From: JBBRLG01 sp038231495
Lineage (GTDB): Bacteria; Planctomycetota; Planctomycetia; Gemmatales; Gemmataceae
NCBI GenBank assembly: GCA_038231495.1
Contig: JBBRLG010000397.1
Span: 1 to 7,080, forward strand
Direction: 5' to 3'
DNA: 7,080 bases
The notes beneath the pieces are model-generated. The model was not told the origin of the DNA. It worked only from the letters and a program-made list of their open reading frames with translations, and ran no database searches. Of the stretch, positions 5,931 to 7,080 are shown piece after piece. Each line of letters opens with the position of its first letter. The stretch's first letter is position 1. Both the position numbers and the translations under genes were made by a program.

Positions 5931-6017
5931 ATGAATGACGACCAATTGCCGTGGCCGTGGTGCGATAGCTGGGTTGACGTGGGCGGCGAGGGCTATACTC
6001 CCCGCGACTTGGAATGA
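5931..6017 (+). CDS. Short ORF of 28 residues with strong ribosome binding site, ending in palindrome copy C
   Basis: GGAGGG (5917-5922) lies eight bases before the ATG. The peptide begins MNDDQLPWPWCDSWVDV and ends GYTPRDLE; it is acidic, with three Trp and one Cys. No signal peptide or known domain is seen. The last eight codons are the outer left end of palindrome copy C, and the TGA stop (6015-6017) is the start of its perfect 30-bp stem. It may be a genuine small protein, a leader peptide ahead of the hairpin, or the 5' stump of a gene cut off by the repeat. The good initiation site and upstream sigma-54 match support translation; function unknown. Confidence 0.4.
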   Translation: MNDDQLPWPWCDSWVDVGGEGYTPRDLE

Positions 6018-6096
6018 CACAAGCCTGAAGCGCAAGCGAAGGACAGTCCTTCGCTTGCGCTTCAGGCTTGTGTCAGAGTCCCCCGCGTTGAGTATA
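5994..6096. repeat. Long palindromic repeat, copy C, complete
   Basis: This is the intact copy of the family: TATACTC at 5994-6000, GAGTATA at 6090-6096 and a perfect 30-bp stem (6015-6044 with 6046-6075) around base 6045. It differs from copy A at several stem positions (GCCTGAAGC for GCCCGAAGC, GAAGGAC for GAGGGAC), each with the matching change in the other arm. It ends ten bases before the ribosome binding site of the DUF433-type gene, so any transcript from upstream would form a very stable hairpin there. No T-run follows, so simple intrinsic termination is unlikely. Confidence 0.9.
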
Positions 6097-6098
6097 AT
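6093..6098 (+). promoter_or_regulatory. Possible -10 box at the end of palindrome copy C
   Basis: TATAAT, the exact -10 consensus, arises where the repeat end GAGTATA meets the following bases. The best upstream partner is TTGTGT (6069-6074), 18 bases away and inside the palindrome arm. Transcription would start near 6105, giving a short leader that just includes the GGAGG at 6106-6110. Confidence 0.3.
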
Positions 6099-6116
6099 AG
6101 CGGATGGAGGTGACTC

Positions 6117-6584
6117 ATGATTCAGACAGTTGAGGCGGTGGTCGATGGGCAGGGCCGGGTCCGACTTCTGGGAGCGGTGCAAGGGGAGGGGATTCGTCGC
6201 GCGCTGGTGACGGTCTTGGACGAACCGGCCGAGACCCTTCCCCGCCCCGCCGATCTTCCCCCGCTGCGGGTGGAAGAAGGGGGTGCCGTTCGCGTCGGCC
6301 AAAGTCGCGTCAGCCTCGACCTTGTCGTCGAGCAATACGAGAACGGCGTCACGCCGGAGGACATGGTCCGCGCCTACGACACCCTGGCGCTAGCCGATGT
6401 CCACGCCGTCATTGCCTACTACCTTCGGCACCGCGACGAAGTGCGGGCCTATTTGAAACGACGGTCCGAGGAAGCCGCAGCCCTGCGGGCGAAGATCGAG
6501 GCCGAACGCCCGCGCGTCACGCGGCAGGAACTATTGGCCCGCCGAAGCAGCCGGGAGAAGGACTATGCTCCGGCTGGCCAGTGA
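6117..6584 (+). CDS. DUF433-domain antitoxin-like protein
   Basis: 155 residues; GGAGGTGA (6106-6113) is a near-perfect ribosome binding site. Residues 1-37 (MIQTVEAVVDGQGRVRL ... ALVTVLDEP) look like a short AbrB/SpoVT-like beta segment. Residues 56-112 carry the DUF433 core: VRVGQSRVSLDLVVEQYENG (58-77), then TPEDMVRAYDTLALADVHAVIAYYL with its helix-turn-helix-like layout. Residues 103-147 are a long charged helix likely to contact the partner. DUF433 proteins commonly precede DUF5615 PIN-like genes as the putative antitoxin and repressor, and here the next gene overlaps by 20 bases. I expect autoregulation at the promoter, which would overlap palindrome copy C. Confidence 0.85.
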   Translation: MIQTVEAVVDGQGRVRLLGAVQGEGIRRALVTVLDEPAETLPRPADLPPLRVEEGGAVRVGQSRVSLDLVVEQYENGVTPEDMVRAYDTLALADVHAVIAYYLRHRDEVRAYLKRRSEEAAALRAKIEAERPRVTRQELLARRSSREKDYAPAGQ

Positions 6585-6924
6585 CGCCGACGTTCACGGC
6601 GAAATCATTCGCGGCCTGCGCCGCCGACTGCCGGACATCGACCTGGTGCGTGCCCGGGACGCCCTGCTCGAAGGCACGCCCGACCCCGAAGTGCTGGCCT
6701 GGGCCGCGGCCGAAAACCGGGTTCTCCTTACCAACGACCGGAACACGATGGTCGGTTTCGCTTACCAGCGCGTGACGGCGGGCGCACCGGTGCCCGGTCT
6801 CATCGCCACGACCATCGAGCAATCCATCGGCTCGGCCATCGAAGACATCCTGCTCGTGGTGGAGGCCCTGCCGGCGGAAGAGATCAGAGATCAGATCGTC
6901 GTCTTCCTGCCCCTCCGGGGGTGA
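6565..6924 (+). CDS. DUF5615 PIN-like toxin candidate
   Basis: 119 residues, the usual size of the family. The ATG lies inside the end of the DUF433-type gene (20-base overlap), with GGAGAAGG just upstream, so the two are translationally coupled. It shows the family pattern: an acidic N-terminal strand (LASDADVH, Asp7 and Asp9), DIDLVRARDALLEGTPDPEVLAWAAAENRVLLTNDRNTM (24-62) with Asp40 and Asp58, then a C-terminal helix-strand part. The acidic residues are candidates for a Mg-dependent PIN-type RNase site. The usual 'LLLDEN' start is degenerate (SDADVH), so activity is not assured. Family assignment is firm; toxin function is inferred from the family and pairing. Confidence 0.85.
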   Translation: MLRLASDADVHGEIIRGLRRRLPDIDLVRARDALLEGTPDPEVLAWAAAENRVLLTNDRNTMVGFAYQRVTAGAPVPGLIATTIEQSIGSAIEDILLVVEALPAEEIRDQIVVFLPLRG

Positions 6925-7080
6925 AAAAGGGGACGCAACTCAATACTGTTCGGCTCGATTTTTGCTAACGAGTTTTCACCCTCGTTTTCCGGGCAGTCGG
7001 TGGTTCAGAGCGGGCATCGCACCGTGGAAGCAAACGTCCGTTCACTATCCCCAAGGGAGGCCGGGGACCGAAAACTGACA
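6925..7080. other. Terminal 156 bases without recognisable feature
   Basis: No gene, hairpin terminator or RNA is evident. The stretch AAAAAGGGGACGCAACTC just after the toxin stop resembles A-rich 'GGGGAC' tracts seen near REP-associated transposase genes in many bacteria, but nothing else supports a mobile element before the window ends. Confidence 0.3.

Noticed and set aside
5814..6335. 173-codon minus-strand frame and a plus-strand frame at 5935-6120
   Set aside because: Both are translations through palindrome copy C (SLKRKRRTV-type peptide), a known artefact of such repeats.
7060..7080. GCCGGGGACCGAAAAC at the window end as another copy of the CCGGGGAC repeat
   Set aside because: Only about a dozen bases match, with one extra base, and the window ends before any second arm.

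Overview
The window looks like chromosomal DNA of a planctomycete close to the Gemmataceae. This rests on high GC, a large lipoprotein with TolB-like propeller repeats, a CxxC/CxxC zinc-ribbon protein with an acidic linker, a DUF29 gene, two small toxin-antitoxin-like pairs, and long palindromic repeats between genes. Taxonomy is inferred from gene style only; there is no rRNA or tRNA gene here.

Layout. Positions 2143 to 1 (minus strand) hold a long open frame with a lipoprotein-type N-terminus, eight propeller-like repeats and a helical C-terminal part; its 3' end lies outside the window. Positions 2144-2810 have no gene but are rich in repeats: a TATACTC-ended palindrome (copy A) split by a 162-bp MITE-like insertion, then a second, unrelated palindrome family. 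Positions 2811-3782 encode an arginase/ureohydrolase-fold protein. Positions 3938-4951 form a compact operon: DUF29 gene, small antitoxin-like gene, RelE/ParE-like toxin gene whose expected start codon reads ATA. Copy B of the palindrome follows. A zinc-ribbon gene runs on the minus strand (5507-5115), and its last third seems to be foreign sequence. Positions 5508-5930 hold no convincing gene but contain a very good sigma-54 promoter match. A 28-codon ORF with a strong ribosome binding site (5931-6017) ends inside palindrome copy C (5994-6096). A DUF433-type antitoxin gene and an overlapping DUF5615 PIN-like toxin gene follow (6117-6924). The last 156 bases hold nothing I can name.

The clearest new observation is the insertion in copy A. 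A 162-bp segment has 14-bp perfect terminal inverted repeats and is flanked by the 8-bp direct repeat CTTGCGCT. Removing it with one repeat copy restores a 29-bp perfect palindrome arm. The palindromes vary in sequence between copies while keeping their arms paired. Other points of interest are the ATA/TAA junction in the toxin operon, the sigma-54 site ahead of the 28-codon ORF, and the chimeric end of the zinc-ribbon gene.

No complete novel defence or metabolic system is evident. The interest lies in the repeat biology and in small regulatory and toxin-antitoxin units.
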